From assembly GCF_000204055.1 (NCBI RefSeq), contig NW_006768824.1, positions 312,366 to 376,365 of the forward strand: a stretch of DNA of 64,000 bases, given 5' to 3'. Position 1 is the stretch's first letter. Each line of letters begins with the position of its first letter. The notes beneath the pieces were generated by a model. It was given only the letters and a program-made list of their open reading frames with translations, did no database searches and was not told the origin of the DNA. This DNA comes from Melampsora larici-populina 98AG31. Its lineage: Eukaryota; Basidiomycota; Pucciniomycetes; Pucciniales; Melampsoraceae. Made by a program: the position numbers and the translations under genes. Below are positions 12,010-23,154 of this stretch, one piece after another.

Positions 12010-13434
12010 ATGCCTTGAGCTGAAAAGGACTCCGGACCCCAAGACGAAGCAAAGTGGACCGATTCCAAAGTACGATTTGTCCTCAACAAGTTTTTAACTC
12101 AAAAAGAAAATGGACACTTGATGGGAACGACCTGGAAACCGATTGCTTTCACAAATGTCACCGCCGGCTATAATCTAGCGTATTCAAATGAGAAGCTCAC
12201 TCTCCGACAAATCAAAAATCGTTACTCATCAGTAAGTTAGACTCTTTGTACATATTTGATCTCACTCTGATTTCTCCCCATGCTTCTTTCATCTAATGAT
12301 TCAGAGAAAGAGCATATACGCTGCGGCCAAAAAGTTGAAGGAAAACACTGGAATTGGCTGGGTTAAAGGGGAATGTCAAGTAGATATGCCGCAGGAATGG
12401 TGGAACAATGAAGGCATGGTGAGTATTTGGATTGTAATGCTAATCACGTTAACTCGCTGACCTTTGATTGTTTGTCCACCCTAGAAACACCAGGATGCTC
12501 TCCAATTCCACAAGCATGCCTTCATCTTCTTTGATCAAATGGACGAATTGCTCCATTTCTCAAAACCTACTGGATCCTTACGTACTGGAACCAGCAGCAA
12601 TGCCCGAGTCAAAGCAAAAAAAGTGGAGGATGAAGGTGATGAAGACGATCAAGTAGGTAAAAAATCTTGTGACATACGTAAAAAAGATGAAGACTTGAAT
12701 CAAGAGGTTGTTGGAAATGACCGAGTTATTGTACTTGGTTGGTGACCATATTTTTGATATCATTTCTTATATTCATATTCTTTTATCATCTGTTTTTTTT
12801 TATTTTATATCATCTGTACTAACTTTTTTACTTATCTCTTCTTTCAAATCTCTTCTGAATAGATGGAGCCGACTCCAGCAAAATCAACGTTGGTACAGAT
12901 AAAGCTGAAGAGACCGCCAATCCGACTGAGCCAATATCAAACAAAGTATCACATGTCAAACAAGCAGCTCCATCAAAACCGAGTAAACAAAAGCAACCAG
13001 ACTCAGATGACTCGGATGCATCAATCTCTTTAGTTAAACCAGCCAAAACCAACAACAAGAAGAAGGCACCTGCTCGTGAGGTGACGCCGGGCACACTTGC
13101 CAATGCCATTGCTGCCACTTCCACCGACTCAGTCTTACGTACCCAGAAATTACTTGACAGCAAGGCAGCTCAATCTGCTGAACGAGATACCGCGATTGCA
13201 GCAGCTGCTCGAATCAGATCCGAACGCCATGCTCATCAACAAGAGGCGATTGCAATTTTCAATGTCAAGAGCAAAGTCGAATTTCCTGATGTTCAGAATC
13301 GATTAATTGCCATTGATGTCATAGCCGAAGAGCGCGAAGCTGCTTTATTTGCTGGTTTAGATGACGAAATGGCCTGGATTTGGCTTAAAAATCAGGTAGT
13401 GAAAGAAAAGAAGGAGTTGGAAAAAAACGAGTAA
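12010..13434 (+). pseudogene. Myb/SANT-like DNA-binding protein gene with TGA at codon 3
   Basis: Exons at 12010-12231, 12305-12418, 12485-12656 and 12863-13434 join in one frame. The encoded N-terminal 130 residues match the Myb/SANT-like domain of transposon-associated proteins (Myb_DNA-bind_3 type): KWTDSKVRFVLNKFL, then TWKPIAFTNV, LRQIKNRYSS, a GIGWVKGE loop and WWNNEGM, then an FHKHAFIFFDQMDEL helix. A charged linker and a helical, Ala/Glu-rich C-terminus follow. The likely ATG (12010) is followed two codons later by TGA (12016-12018), where CGA (Arg) would fit. The next in-frame ATG is at 12121, inside the domain. It is either a pseudogene or translated from the inner ATG. In fungi such genes are often derived from PIF/Harbinger companions. 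No transposase lies next to it. Confidence 0.7.
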
Positions 13435-13525
13435 TCTTGTGTATTGCAAAGATCTCTTTAGATTCAAAGGATCATGAACAAGTTACTAAAACTGATGATC
13501 AAGATAAAATCAGTTAGTAATTCTG

Positions 13526-13732
13526 ATGCTTTTCATCTTTTTTATCAGCTCGCTGACAAGCAATTTCAATTGCATAGCCAAAGCAAGCAACAAACAAGAG
13601 GCATCAACTGAAGTTGCAAAAAACAAAAATGATGGAGAAGAAGAAGACAAAGAAGATGATGAAGAAGATGAGACAGGAGAAGATTTAGTAGATATCATAA
13701 ATGAAGATGATAGTGCTGATAAAACATCGTAG
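13526..13732 (+). other. Short acidic frame upstream of the DNA ligase fragment
   Basis: ATG-initiated, 68 codons, with a hydrophobic start (MLFIFFISSLTSNFN) and then a Glu/Asp-rich tract. It may be the remnant of the acidic N-terminal extension of the ligase fragment that follows rather than a separate secreted peptide, but the frames are not continuous. Confidence 0.3.
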
Positions 13733-13744
13733 GCTAAAGGAACA

Positions 13745-14289
13745 CCGTAAGTTGAAATCTCCTAAAATTTTCTTCTTGAAACTCAAAGCTAATCAAATTC
13801 TGAATGACAGAATCCCATATGCAACTTTGGTTCATACCTTTACTTTGATTGACACGACTACCGAACGACTAGAAATCACTAAATATCTAAGTCAACATCT
13901 TACAAAAGTGATTGATTGAACTCCCAATGAATTGATCAGAATCATTTTATGTATCAATCAAGTTGAGTCTTTCAGATCTCTTCTTGATCAAAGTTTGAAT
14001 CCATAAAGTCATCTAACTTTCCAAAAACCTTGATTCTTCTCTCATACAGCTGTGTCCTGATTATGAAAGGATTGAACTTGGAATTGGTGAATCAATCTTG
14101 GTCAAAGGTATTGGATCTTCAATGGGTAGAACACCTACTCAAGTCAAAGCTGATTTTAAAAAAGGAGGATATTTACGTTTAGTAGCACAAAACAGTGAAT
14201 CCACCAAAAAAACTATGTTTAAACCAACGGTCAGAATTTTTCTTTGTAGTGAGGACATTGCAGTACTCTACAATCAGATGGAAATCTGA
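13745..14289 (+). pseudogene. Fragment of DNA ligase I (N-terminal DNA-binding domain)
   Basis: The first part, from 13809, reads RIPYATLVHTFTLIDTTTERLEITKYL..LTKVI, the start of the ligase I DNA-binding domain (VPYLAVARTFEKIEE... in animals). It is followed by TPNELIRIILCINQ, a GT-AG intron at 13962-14049, then LCPDYERIELGIGESILVKGIG...QVKADFKKGGYLRLVAQNSES..TMFKP. These match the conserved LCINQLCPDYE..LELGIGES and TMFKPKPLT blocks. A TGA (13917-13919) stands where leucine is usual. The sequence leaves the family after MFKPTVRI, so the catalytic adenylation domain (KxDG) is missing. It is a truncated copy and cannot be a working ligase. The retained intron argues for a DNA-level duplication, not a retrocopy. 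Confidence 0.85.
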
Positions 14290-16147
14290 CGCAAATACTT
14301 TAAGATCTTCAGACATCTATCTAAGTCTGATCAATGCTTGAAGTATACACAAGCAATGGAGAGAAGTGTTTATATATGAGTTAGTTTGGTCTAAGATGAA
14401 ATTAAGATAGCCTTTGAAACAAAGGTACAAAGCTTCAAAGAGCACCATATTCAACCCAAAATTCAAGAAGCTACTACAATAAAGCAGAACATGTAATAAA
14501 TCTTCGAACTTTTGTAAGTCCAAAGATGAAGTTCATCATAAAATGATCATAAATTCAAACCACCTGTTGTTATGTGATCAAATCAAAATACATGAATATT
14601 GATGATTGGTCTTGATAGAAGCTATCAGGTACAAGAAACTCTTGGCTTTTTCTTTCACTCTCACTATTGCTTGAATTGGGTAATTTGAATAGTTTCCATA
14701 ACTTTGAACTGCTTAAAATCTCCCTTGAGTATGGAACATAATATGCTGCTGCCCGCTGTTGGCTATGGATAGCAAATCCATCCTGCTTGGCTATTGAGTA
14801 CTATCCCTATTCATTATTGTTGATAGAATTGGTAAGTACCCTTCAAAAGAATCACAAGTTTTTAGAATATTCTACAAGATAATATTTGCAACTTTTCCAT
14901 TTTGATAAATTGATGGTCATTGATGATTGAGATCTGCTATACTGCACAACACACAACTCAATGACAGGCCTGATTAACCTGGCAATTATATGTGCACCTG
15001 AAGTCCCCAGCTGGGCGAGGAGCTAAGAGTAATTTTGATATGCCTTCATCCAGAGCATCTCCTTCAAAATGACTTGAAATGAGTCCTTTTATCCTCATTT
15101 CAATGTCAGTGGTCACATTTGCAGAGCAAAACCCTAGACACAAAGGCGGCGCCCGCCGCCCAATTTGCTAGTTTGAATTAATGTTGAAGTAAATTGTGGA
15201 TTGGTCAAACCCAATGGAGGTCTAGGAGATGTAATCAGGTCACCCTTAGTTGATGTAGTATGGACAGGAAGGGATGAAATAACAACATATTACTATTAGA
15301 AAGAAACACATCAATTTAAAATGATACATGATCAAGATGTTGAAATGTTAAGGTCTTACCAGATTGGGATCTATGAACAGATCATGTTGTGGAAGTGTGG
15401 GAAGAAAATGAATGGATTGGGATTGGTAGTTTAGTAGAAATTGGGCATGTTATTTCTGTTTAACAATTTCTTGTTTTGACCCTCTCTCTTATAACCAAGC
15501 CTCTCCTCACATTTAGAACTTTTTCCCTCATCACGGAAAAAGATTCTGAATGTGAGTTATTACCAATTCTACTATTTCCTTACCTCCTATCCTACTGAGA
15601 ACCTTACTGAATCAAATTTGTGTTGCTCTCTGATGTTCATCTTTTTCACTTTTCTTTTCTCTTCTTACTGTTTACAACTTATCTCTATTTCAGTTCTATC
15701 TATAACACTTCCTGTCCTCTTTCAGTTCTGTCCGAGTTTAGAACTTGTGCTCACTTCATTTACCTCAGTGTGTCTTGTCAACACGGGCTGATTAGTTTAT
15801 AACACCTTTATAAAGGTTTCTGTTGTAGATCTACAGTGTCAAGCTTGTGATCTTCATTTTCTTACAATGAAGACTTACAGTGTTATCACATGTATAGAAA
15901 TTTCTCCTTTTGACCTAAAGGGGCTATTTTGTGAACTTTGTCAGCTTGGGCTACTGAATGATCGTGAATCAAGTATAACAAGCTAAATTGTACTTACGAA
16001 ATGTATCTTCTAAAAGTTTGATAAGTATTTCTACTAAACTTTTGATAGTTATTTTTCAGTTCTTCGTAAGTAAGTCTGTCTGAGAGAGGAGTTTATAATT
16101 GTTAGTTATAAAGAACTTCGGTGCAGGATTTATACTGCTGCCGGTTT
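14290..16147. other. AT-rich intergenic region
   Basis: No gene is supported. The region includes a strongly pyrimidine-rich plus strand at 15480-15760. A GC-rich inverted word, GGCGGCGCCCGCCGCC, lies at about 15145. Nothing else is evident. Confidence 0.35.
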
Positions 16148-16155
16148 ACTAACTA

Positions 16156-18664
16156 GTACACCACGGGGCGGATGGCACGTGACGCTCACGTGAGCCATTG
16201 AAATATGTGCTGTCTACATTGTCATACCCAACGTGAGTTACACGTGCCAGCCAGTGTGGCCTTCACCCAATCTGATCACCTTGCTAAAGCGTGATAACTC
16301 ACCTGATGAGCGGGTGAGTCAACTCATATCATAAATGAACGGGTGAGCTGACTCGCCTTGTTAGGGTATGAGGCAAGCTTTGTGACGACCAGGTGTGAAA
16401 GCTCACACGCTTGTACTGTACGGAAGTTGTATTGAGCTGGTGAGCGTTGGCTCATCCAGCCTCATGATGGCTGAATAGCCACAACAGTTGAATCAGGCTG
16501 GGAGGTTCTCAATTTTTGCTCACGCAGTGCATAGTATACCAACTAATCTGATCTTTGCATGGACAAAAACTAGTTACGGTGATGATAGAAACACAAACAA
16601 CATTGAAAACAGTAAGGTAACAGAAATAGAAATAGTCTGCGAGTGAAATTTTCGATTATTGATTGTAGTGCTTGATAGATTTGATCAATTGGTTCTATTG
16701 ATTAAGCAGTAAACCAATGAATTGATCAGTGAGAGATAAAAAAAATTGGGACAAAGAAAGACCTACAATCTACGAGATCGATCCAGGTGTACGGGACAAT
16801 AAGAACCATATGAACAAAAAGGAAGGAGAACATTGATATCTGGTAGAGAGGAATGATGATGAATATATGAACAAATTGACAGAAAAGTACCAAAAGGTCA
16901 GTCTTCAACTTCATTGATACATCAGAAAATCGTTCAAGCAAGGGGAAAAGAGAACTTACAAATGAAACAAACGATCAAAGGGTTTGAAATTAACACTTCA
17001 AACAGGAGCAAATCATGACATCAAGCTTCACAGTAACTTGAATGAGATAAATATGAAAGAAGTAAAGGCTGACAAATGAAACAATCGATCAAAGGACTTC
17101 AATATGAATGGAAGAGGACCAGAGTCAGCAAATATGAATCTGAATGAATGAAATTTGAAAGAGTGGTTGGAAAGAAAAGAAAGAGTTGGATCCAGCCAAC
17201 TGATACCTATCAGAATCATGATGCAATAGAAGTCAAATGAATGAGTGGCTCCAAGACAAAGGTGATCGATGTGATGTGATCACTGACCCATGTGTGATGA
17301 AGAACTCGAGCGTAGAATGGGCTAGACTGGGGCAGCGGACAAAGTGTAGTGAGATTTGTGACATGTACCTGTGACGTCATACTTCATTGTCCATAAGCCC
17401 GGTTATGAAAATGTCACCAGGCATGACATTTAGTACATATTTACACAGCCTGGAAACGCGACCTTCAAATTTCAAAATCACTTTGGCCAACAGCTCTTCT
17501 TGATCACTCTTTGCTTATATTGAGCTAGCCCATCACATAAGTCTTTTCTTCTTCTTTGTCATCCAATATTGCCAACTTGATACTAAGAGCCTTGTATTAT
17601 GATGTTTACAACTAGTCATGTCTTTCGATTGTTTTCTAGGGTGTCAAAGCTATCATCACCAGTCTGCATCATTTAGCTTGCAAATTGCTCCAACTCATCT
17701 TCTATCACTTCGGTTTATCTATTGAGTACAATTTTTTTTAATTTGTCATTGATTCATTGCTTTGGTTATCAAGATCTCGTCACCCAATCAATCTCTAACT
17801 GATAAACGGGAGTTCTTCCTATTTTTATGTCTTATTATTCTTTTACTTGATACTGATTTCTTTTGATTTAATTTTGATAAATTCTTTCAATTGCATTTCT
17901 TATATCCAATTGGTCTTGTTCAAAATTATATGTTTTAATTGTAAGTATGTACCTTGATTCCTATCTCTCTCTTTTTGTTCTAATTACTTTCTTTACTAAC
18001 AATTCTTCTCTTTATTTTTCTATATATTTTCCTTCCGCTTTACTAGGGCTACATGTTTTTTATTCATTTTATTTCTATTTACTTGATTTTCTTCTTTTTC
18101 AATCGTTTTTTTCAATCCTGTTTAGTTTATTACCTTGGCCATTTTCGACTATGAATGTGTAATACTTAATTTGGTATATACATGTGGATGGAAATGAATT
18201 GAAATGAAAAAAAAAATGTTCTAAAAGATGTCTTCAAGATGCATGAGCTGCCCTGTTGCGAGTGAACCTGAGCCATAATGACTCACATGAGGGAGGATTG
18301 TTCACGTGCTGAGCACCTGATCCAAATTCAATTGCCCGCTGAGCACCTGGCTGGTTAGCTCACCTGCCAGCGAGGTGCTCAGAAGGCAAATCAGCTTATA
18401 CTACCGGCACGCAAGCTGAATCACCTGCTGAGCACCTTGCTGGCAGGTCGCGCGCGTACCAACCAGCTCACCGACTGATAGGCTGGTAAGCCACGTCATG
18501 CCGACATGGTCTTCCTCTTGATGTGTAGAGCAGGTGACAAGCATCGGGTGAGGGCCACGTAGCCGCACTCACACTGCCTTCACCTGTTCTACACAACCAC
18601 TCGGCGTGGTCATACCCAACTTACATTTCACGTGGTCCCAGTTCAAAGTTGCCCCGTGGTGTAC
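16156..18664. mobile_element. Non-autonomous TIR element with dense subterminal repeats (2.5 kb)
   Basis: The ends are exact inverted copies of GTACACCACGGGGC (16156-16169 and complement 18651-18664). The flanking octamers ACTAACTA (16148-16155) and ACTTACTA (18665-18672) agree at 7 of 8 bases, suggesting an 8-bp target duplication. About 350 bp inside each end are packed with variants of GGTGAGC/GCTCACC and GCTGAGCACCTG, plus CACGTG palindromes. The middle (16720-18170) is AT-rich with only low-complexity frames, so no transposase is encoded. An 8-bp duplication with many subterminal repeats is reminiscent of the Kyakuja-Dileera-Zisupton group, but hAT or other classes remain possible. Confidence 0.65.
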
Positions 18665-18672
18665 ACTTACTA

Positions 18673-20680
18673 GATTAGCCTTCTAAGGTGAATACGAAAA
18701 CTCGTAGTTATTCCTTAGGTGACGCTTCAGCGTTGGTTGATGTGTATATCAAAAAAGGATGGACAGTTTTAGTCGACTAGACAGCACTAGACGATCTGTA
18801 AAACTTCCGAAAGTAAAGAGATAGGGGAATAGAGAAAAAGGCCGATAATTCTTCTAGAGATCTGAGATAAGTTCGATGTAAATGAATCTAGGTTTATAAG
18901 ATGTCTATTTAAACTCGAAAGAAGTTCAGAAGGGAAGAGTTAAAAGGCTTGTAAGGATGGTTCTAAATCTAAAGATGATTTTGAAAAGGTTTTATTTGTA
19001 GTAAGGATGTAGATGGGTAAAAAAAGGTGAGGTCTTTTCTTATCTTGGCCGATGATGATCAGTATTTAACCAATAACTGTTTGGTTAGTTAATTCGATTT
19101 AACGTGGCGGAGTATTCATTCCTGGGCTGTGGTTGGGAAGGGTTTTCCTAGCCTAGACCCTTTGATTAGTCCCTGTTCTGGTTAAGGGACTGGTCGCTGT
19201 GGTTGTTAGTGATTAGGATTCCTGGGCAGGGTTCTAATTACCCTTTGCCCAGTAGAATTATTCACGCTGATGTAATTATCTTATTCAAGTTGGAAACATT
19301 AGTTAAAAAAGGATAATGCCTTTTAAATAAATGTTTCAAATTTTAATGTAATAATTTAATCAGATTATTTTTTAAGTTACACTCTTGAAACTCGAGTGAT
19401 AGAGATGTGAATTGTTTTAAATATATATGTAATTGTCAGTTTCTTGGATGTTCTGCTCTGCAGAGCTTCTCATAGCTGACAAACTTAGTACCAAACCTGG
19501 CTTGCAGTGCAGAGGAAAGCGCGCAGCGCCAGGCGCAGCCGTTCCGTTGGCCGGGGAGCTTGGCTCCCGGGTGTTGCGTCTTCAGCTAACCTTTGAGGCC
19601 CCCAATAGGGGGGCACTGCATTTTCCGCTGCCAAGGTCAGCCCCACACTGTCCTACAGCCAGTGCTCAGGCGTCACCACATCAACCAGTATCCAACACCG
19701 ATCCAGCTAATCAAATCACACCATTCTATTTGGCACCGCACTAGTGACAGTATTTTAATTATGTAACAAGCTTTTGATCTTTTCAGATCTTTCTTCATGC
19801 CAATGACATGAACTTTCCATGCCACAGGACCTCAACATAACTCAGCCAACAATTTTTGTGTGAGTCGATTAACAAATTCTGTCAGAAATGGTTTGAATTC
19901 ACTGACCTCGGTTTGAATTGTCCAGGAATCCGGGTGATTGTTTCTTGCAACTCCAACTGCCACAGCATCATTGTGACCTTTGGTATTGCTATAGCTCAAG
20001 CTACCACTCCAACCAGCTCTATCGATAGGTCCAAATACTTTCACGTCAACTCAATTTGACTAAATATCATCTTGCTCTAGATTTGTCTCTTTGACTTGCA
20101 CCAATCAAGATCTAGTTGATCCCTTCTGATTTTCATAAACCAAACCTAGACAAACTATAAAAAATTGTGAACCAAGTAAACCCTCACACCCAAATATCAA
20201 CCCAGAATCAAATGGAACATCACAATCAAGTCTTATTTAGGAAGCATAATCTTTTAACATAAGCACAAAATTGACAAAATCAAATTCAAGAATTGCAAAG
20301 AATCAATGAATCCAATCAATTCAATCAAGATGAGAAAGCAATAGTAGATCAGCATTCAAATTAAAAGTTCAATCACATTCAGGTCCATTATTACCATCAA
20401 GTTTACGTGTAGTAAGACTGACGAGAATTGCGCCCACCTCTTTCTTAAGTCGACCTGCTACTACAATGAATGTGGAAAGAGCTTAAAATTGGGTGCAATT
20501 CATGGTCAATTTGTCTGGATTGAGCAAATATATATTAATAAACGGTACATATTAGAAACCTTATTCAAATTGTTGTACATTGAAAAGTGAAAGATTTCAT
20601 ATCAAATTCAATATTGAAGTACAATGTAGTATTCAACTTATTAGTGTTATGAAACTAAAAGGCATGCAAAGCTTAATTAA
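18673..20680. other. Intergenic; contains a GC-rich patch at 19494-19640
   Basis: No gene is supported. The 103-codon frame at 19433-19744 starts with GTG and is produced by the GC-rich patch. That patch begins CCTGGCTTGCAGTGCAG, similar to the complement of the right end of the 21090-21258 repeat, so it is probably another copy of that element. Confidence 0.35.
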
Positions 20681-20844
20681 TAGCCGTGCTCAAAGTTGAC
20701 CCGGTTACAAAAAACCCAGTTGACCCAGTTGACTTTTTGGCTGTGAGCTGTCAAATAATGTCAACTTGATTCACAAAGTTACTGCCAAAAATCAACTGGG
20801 TCAACTGGGTTTTCTTGAAACCAGGTCAACTTTGAGCACGGCTA
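20681..20844. mobile_element. Hairpin MITE (164 bp), TA-flanked
   Basis: The two halves are inverted copies over about 60 bp. The left end reads TAGCCGTGCTCAAAGTTGAC and the right end is its complement, GTCAACTTTGAGCACGGCTA. TA at both ends is consistent with a Tc1/mariner-type TA target. It has no coding capacity. Confidence 0.85.
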
Positions 20845-21089
20845 ATCAATTGTGATCAACTGAAATTCAAATCATTTGTTTACAATAGAAACTCATTGAC
20901 TGTTCAATTGCTAATTAAATTTTCACTTGTGTTTCTTTTTTATTTGTCTCAAGTTTATTTATCTCACCTTCTTTAGCCTTGTTTACAGTCTTTTACCAAC
21001 CAAACTACCTCTTGTTTTAGTTTCTTGACAGTCTGTTATATTCATCAATAAATTCACTTTCATTTTCAAAATAAAGTGTGCTTTGTTTT

Positions 21090-21258
21090 GGCCTGCAGTG
21101 CTGCAAAGCGCTGCTGGTCATAAGCTCTGCTTTCAGCTCCTAATTTTCGGTGAGTCTTTTGGCAAGTTGCACTCAAAGTTACCACCCCCAAGCAAGCCAG
21201 ATTTGAGCTGCGCTGGCCGAAATACGGCTGGCAGCGCTGCGCAGCGCTGCAAGCCAGG
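21090..21258. repeat. GC-rich short inverted-repeat element
   Basis: The left side (GGCCTGCAGTGCTGCAAAGC) and the complement of the right side (CCTGGCTTGCAGCGCTGCGC) are imperfect inverted copies around an AT-richer centre. The same terminal word recurs at about 19494. It is probably a MITE with imperfect ends, and its limits are uncertain. Confidence 0.45.
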
Positions 21259-22403
21259 TTGGTTAGTACTGATGAAGTAATTTAATAATGATTAAAAACA
21301 CTCTAACAGAATTATAAGATGAGAAAAAGCGGAAAAAACATAAAACAACCATCCATAACATAAATCATCTTTCCAATACTTCAATAATGGTAAACAATTT
21401 TCAAGAAGCAACAAAAACTTGACATTGAGAGAACCATCATAACACAGATGGTTTGTAAGTCCATGATGACTTGCGGCAACCGTGGATAGTGGGACCGTGA
21501 GAGACCCGCACACCACTTGGTCCCCAGACAAGTAGTGCCAAACCATCTGTGCACCAAGGCAAAGTTTTTTCCTACCCACACTCTCACCACTCCTGCTCTA
21601 GTCATCAAAGACTAGATTATGATAGAAGTCATTGCAAGTCCATTGATCAGAAGCTCAAGAGACTCCCCAAGGAGACTTTGAGTTCTCACATTTTTGTCAA
21701 CCATCCCACCCACCCAACAGAACAGTAAGTATTTTGTTGTAAGGAGAAACCAAAATGTCACACCCTCTGACCCAATGGAGGACCCCAGCCAGACTGATTG
21801 GTTCACAGAACCCAAGCCTCCGGGCTGTTTGGTTCTGAAAAACCAAGCCCCAGGCTGGCCCTCCCTACCCCAACTGGCACAATCCTGACATGAATGTAAA
21901 GATCACACCTCGGAGGTGGACGTAGGACAAGTCCTTCAGTCCTAAGTATGTATGAGACACACTTGATCTCTCAAACACTCTACCAGTAGTAGAATGGAAA
22001 ACCCCTCAAAAACCCCTCTGATGTGATCCTATGATGTACTTATTACTAATGTATGGTGTGATTTAAGCTGTGAAATTGAACAATTGATGTTTATAAATGA
22101 TGAACAGATCTTCTTATGATGAATGCAGGTGATCTTTTGCTAATATCTATAGCGGAGAAACCATTTTTAGAATTACAACTTTTTTGTAAAGTTGTCCAAT
22201 TTTGGATTACTATAGCTCATCTTATAGCTCTTGCTATGCTGATCAATAATTGCCCCCATATTATCCACTTCTGATGTGTGATGAATGAGTTTTTGAGCTG
22301 TAGCAATTGATCAAATAAGCTTTTTGTTGTGTAAATGTTGCTACATACATGTGTGTATGTAAGCGCAAAAGTTGAAATTCACACCATTTCCTTTGTTTTC
22401 TGA

Positions 22404-22496
22404 TACAGTCAAACCCAAAAAGCTTGACCGATTTTGCCTGCAAAACATGAGCAAATTGGCGGGGAATTGGTGGCAAGCTTTTCCGGTTTGACTGTA
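22404..22496. mobile_element. Hairpin MITE (93 bp), TA-flanked
   Basis: TACAGTCAAACC at the left is matched by GGTTTGACTGTA at the right. The similarity continues into AAAAGCTTG on the inner side of both arms. It is short, non-coding and begins and ends with TA. Confidence 0.8.
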
Positions 22497-22547
22497 ATGT
22501 TTTCATCACACCTCAGTTACTATAGGTTTACAGGTTGTACATTAGCA

Positions 22548-22650
22548 GTACACAAACATGAACACCCAACCTAAAAACCCATGGACAAACCCATGACAAC
22601 CCAATTGTTTTGTCCATGGTTTTTTGGGTCGGGTGTTCAAGTTTGTGTAC
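22548..22650. mobile_element. Hairpin MITE (103 bp)
   Basis: The left arm GTACACAAACATGAACACCC and the right arm GGGTGTTCAAGTTTGTGTAC are near-perfect inverted copies, continuing inward through CCATGGACAAA. It is non-coding. Confidence 0.82.
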
Positions 22651-23154
22651 CACTATTATGAAATGAAACTGTCTGTGTTGATTGAGCTATCACCCATCAT
22701 GATCTGACAAGTTTTGACATATGTAATCAGCTGAAAACCTTCATTTTTGACAATTTTTACATCTTGTCACCTCTTTTCACAGCTAATATTGCTGACTGAT
22801 ATGATTATGCTCTTTCGCATTTTAAGCTTCTTGAACCCTCAAATCAATCAAATATGTACTGGCGTGCTCTGTCTTTGACATCAGCTTCCAATGATGAATC
22901 CTTACCCAGCTGCAAATATTGTTCTTGTTTTGGAGAACGTACCAACTCACCGTGGCGATAATGTGCAGAAACTTTGCAATCATTCGAGGATTTATGTGGA
23001 AGTATGTAGCCTGAAGTACCCTCATGAGACGGTGAAGGTCAAATGACACTTGTCTTTTTAGTGGTGTCAGTGAAAATACAATCTTTTTCAAATCGAACAG
23101 CGCATACATCTAGGGTTTGTATGGGAAGTGTTATGATGAGACACTTTGGATTGT
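22651..23154. other. Intergenic, nothing recognised
   Basis: AT-rich sequence between the hairpin elements and the CCA-enzyme pseudogene. The short frames here show no motifs. Confidence 0.3.

Noticed and set aside
17947..18162. Hydrophobic frame inside the 2.5-kb TIR element as a membrane protein
   Set aside because: It is a by-product of a T-rich strand (Phe/Leu/Ser only) and lies within a non-coding element.
19433..19744. 103-codon Ala/Pro/Arg-rich frame as a gene
   Set aside because: GTG start, composition explained by the GC-rich repeat, no conservation signal.
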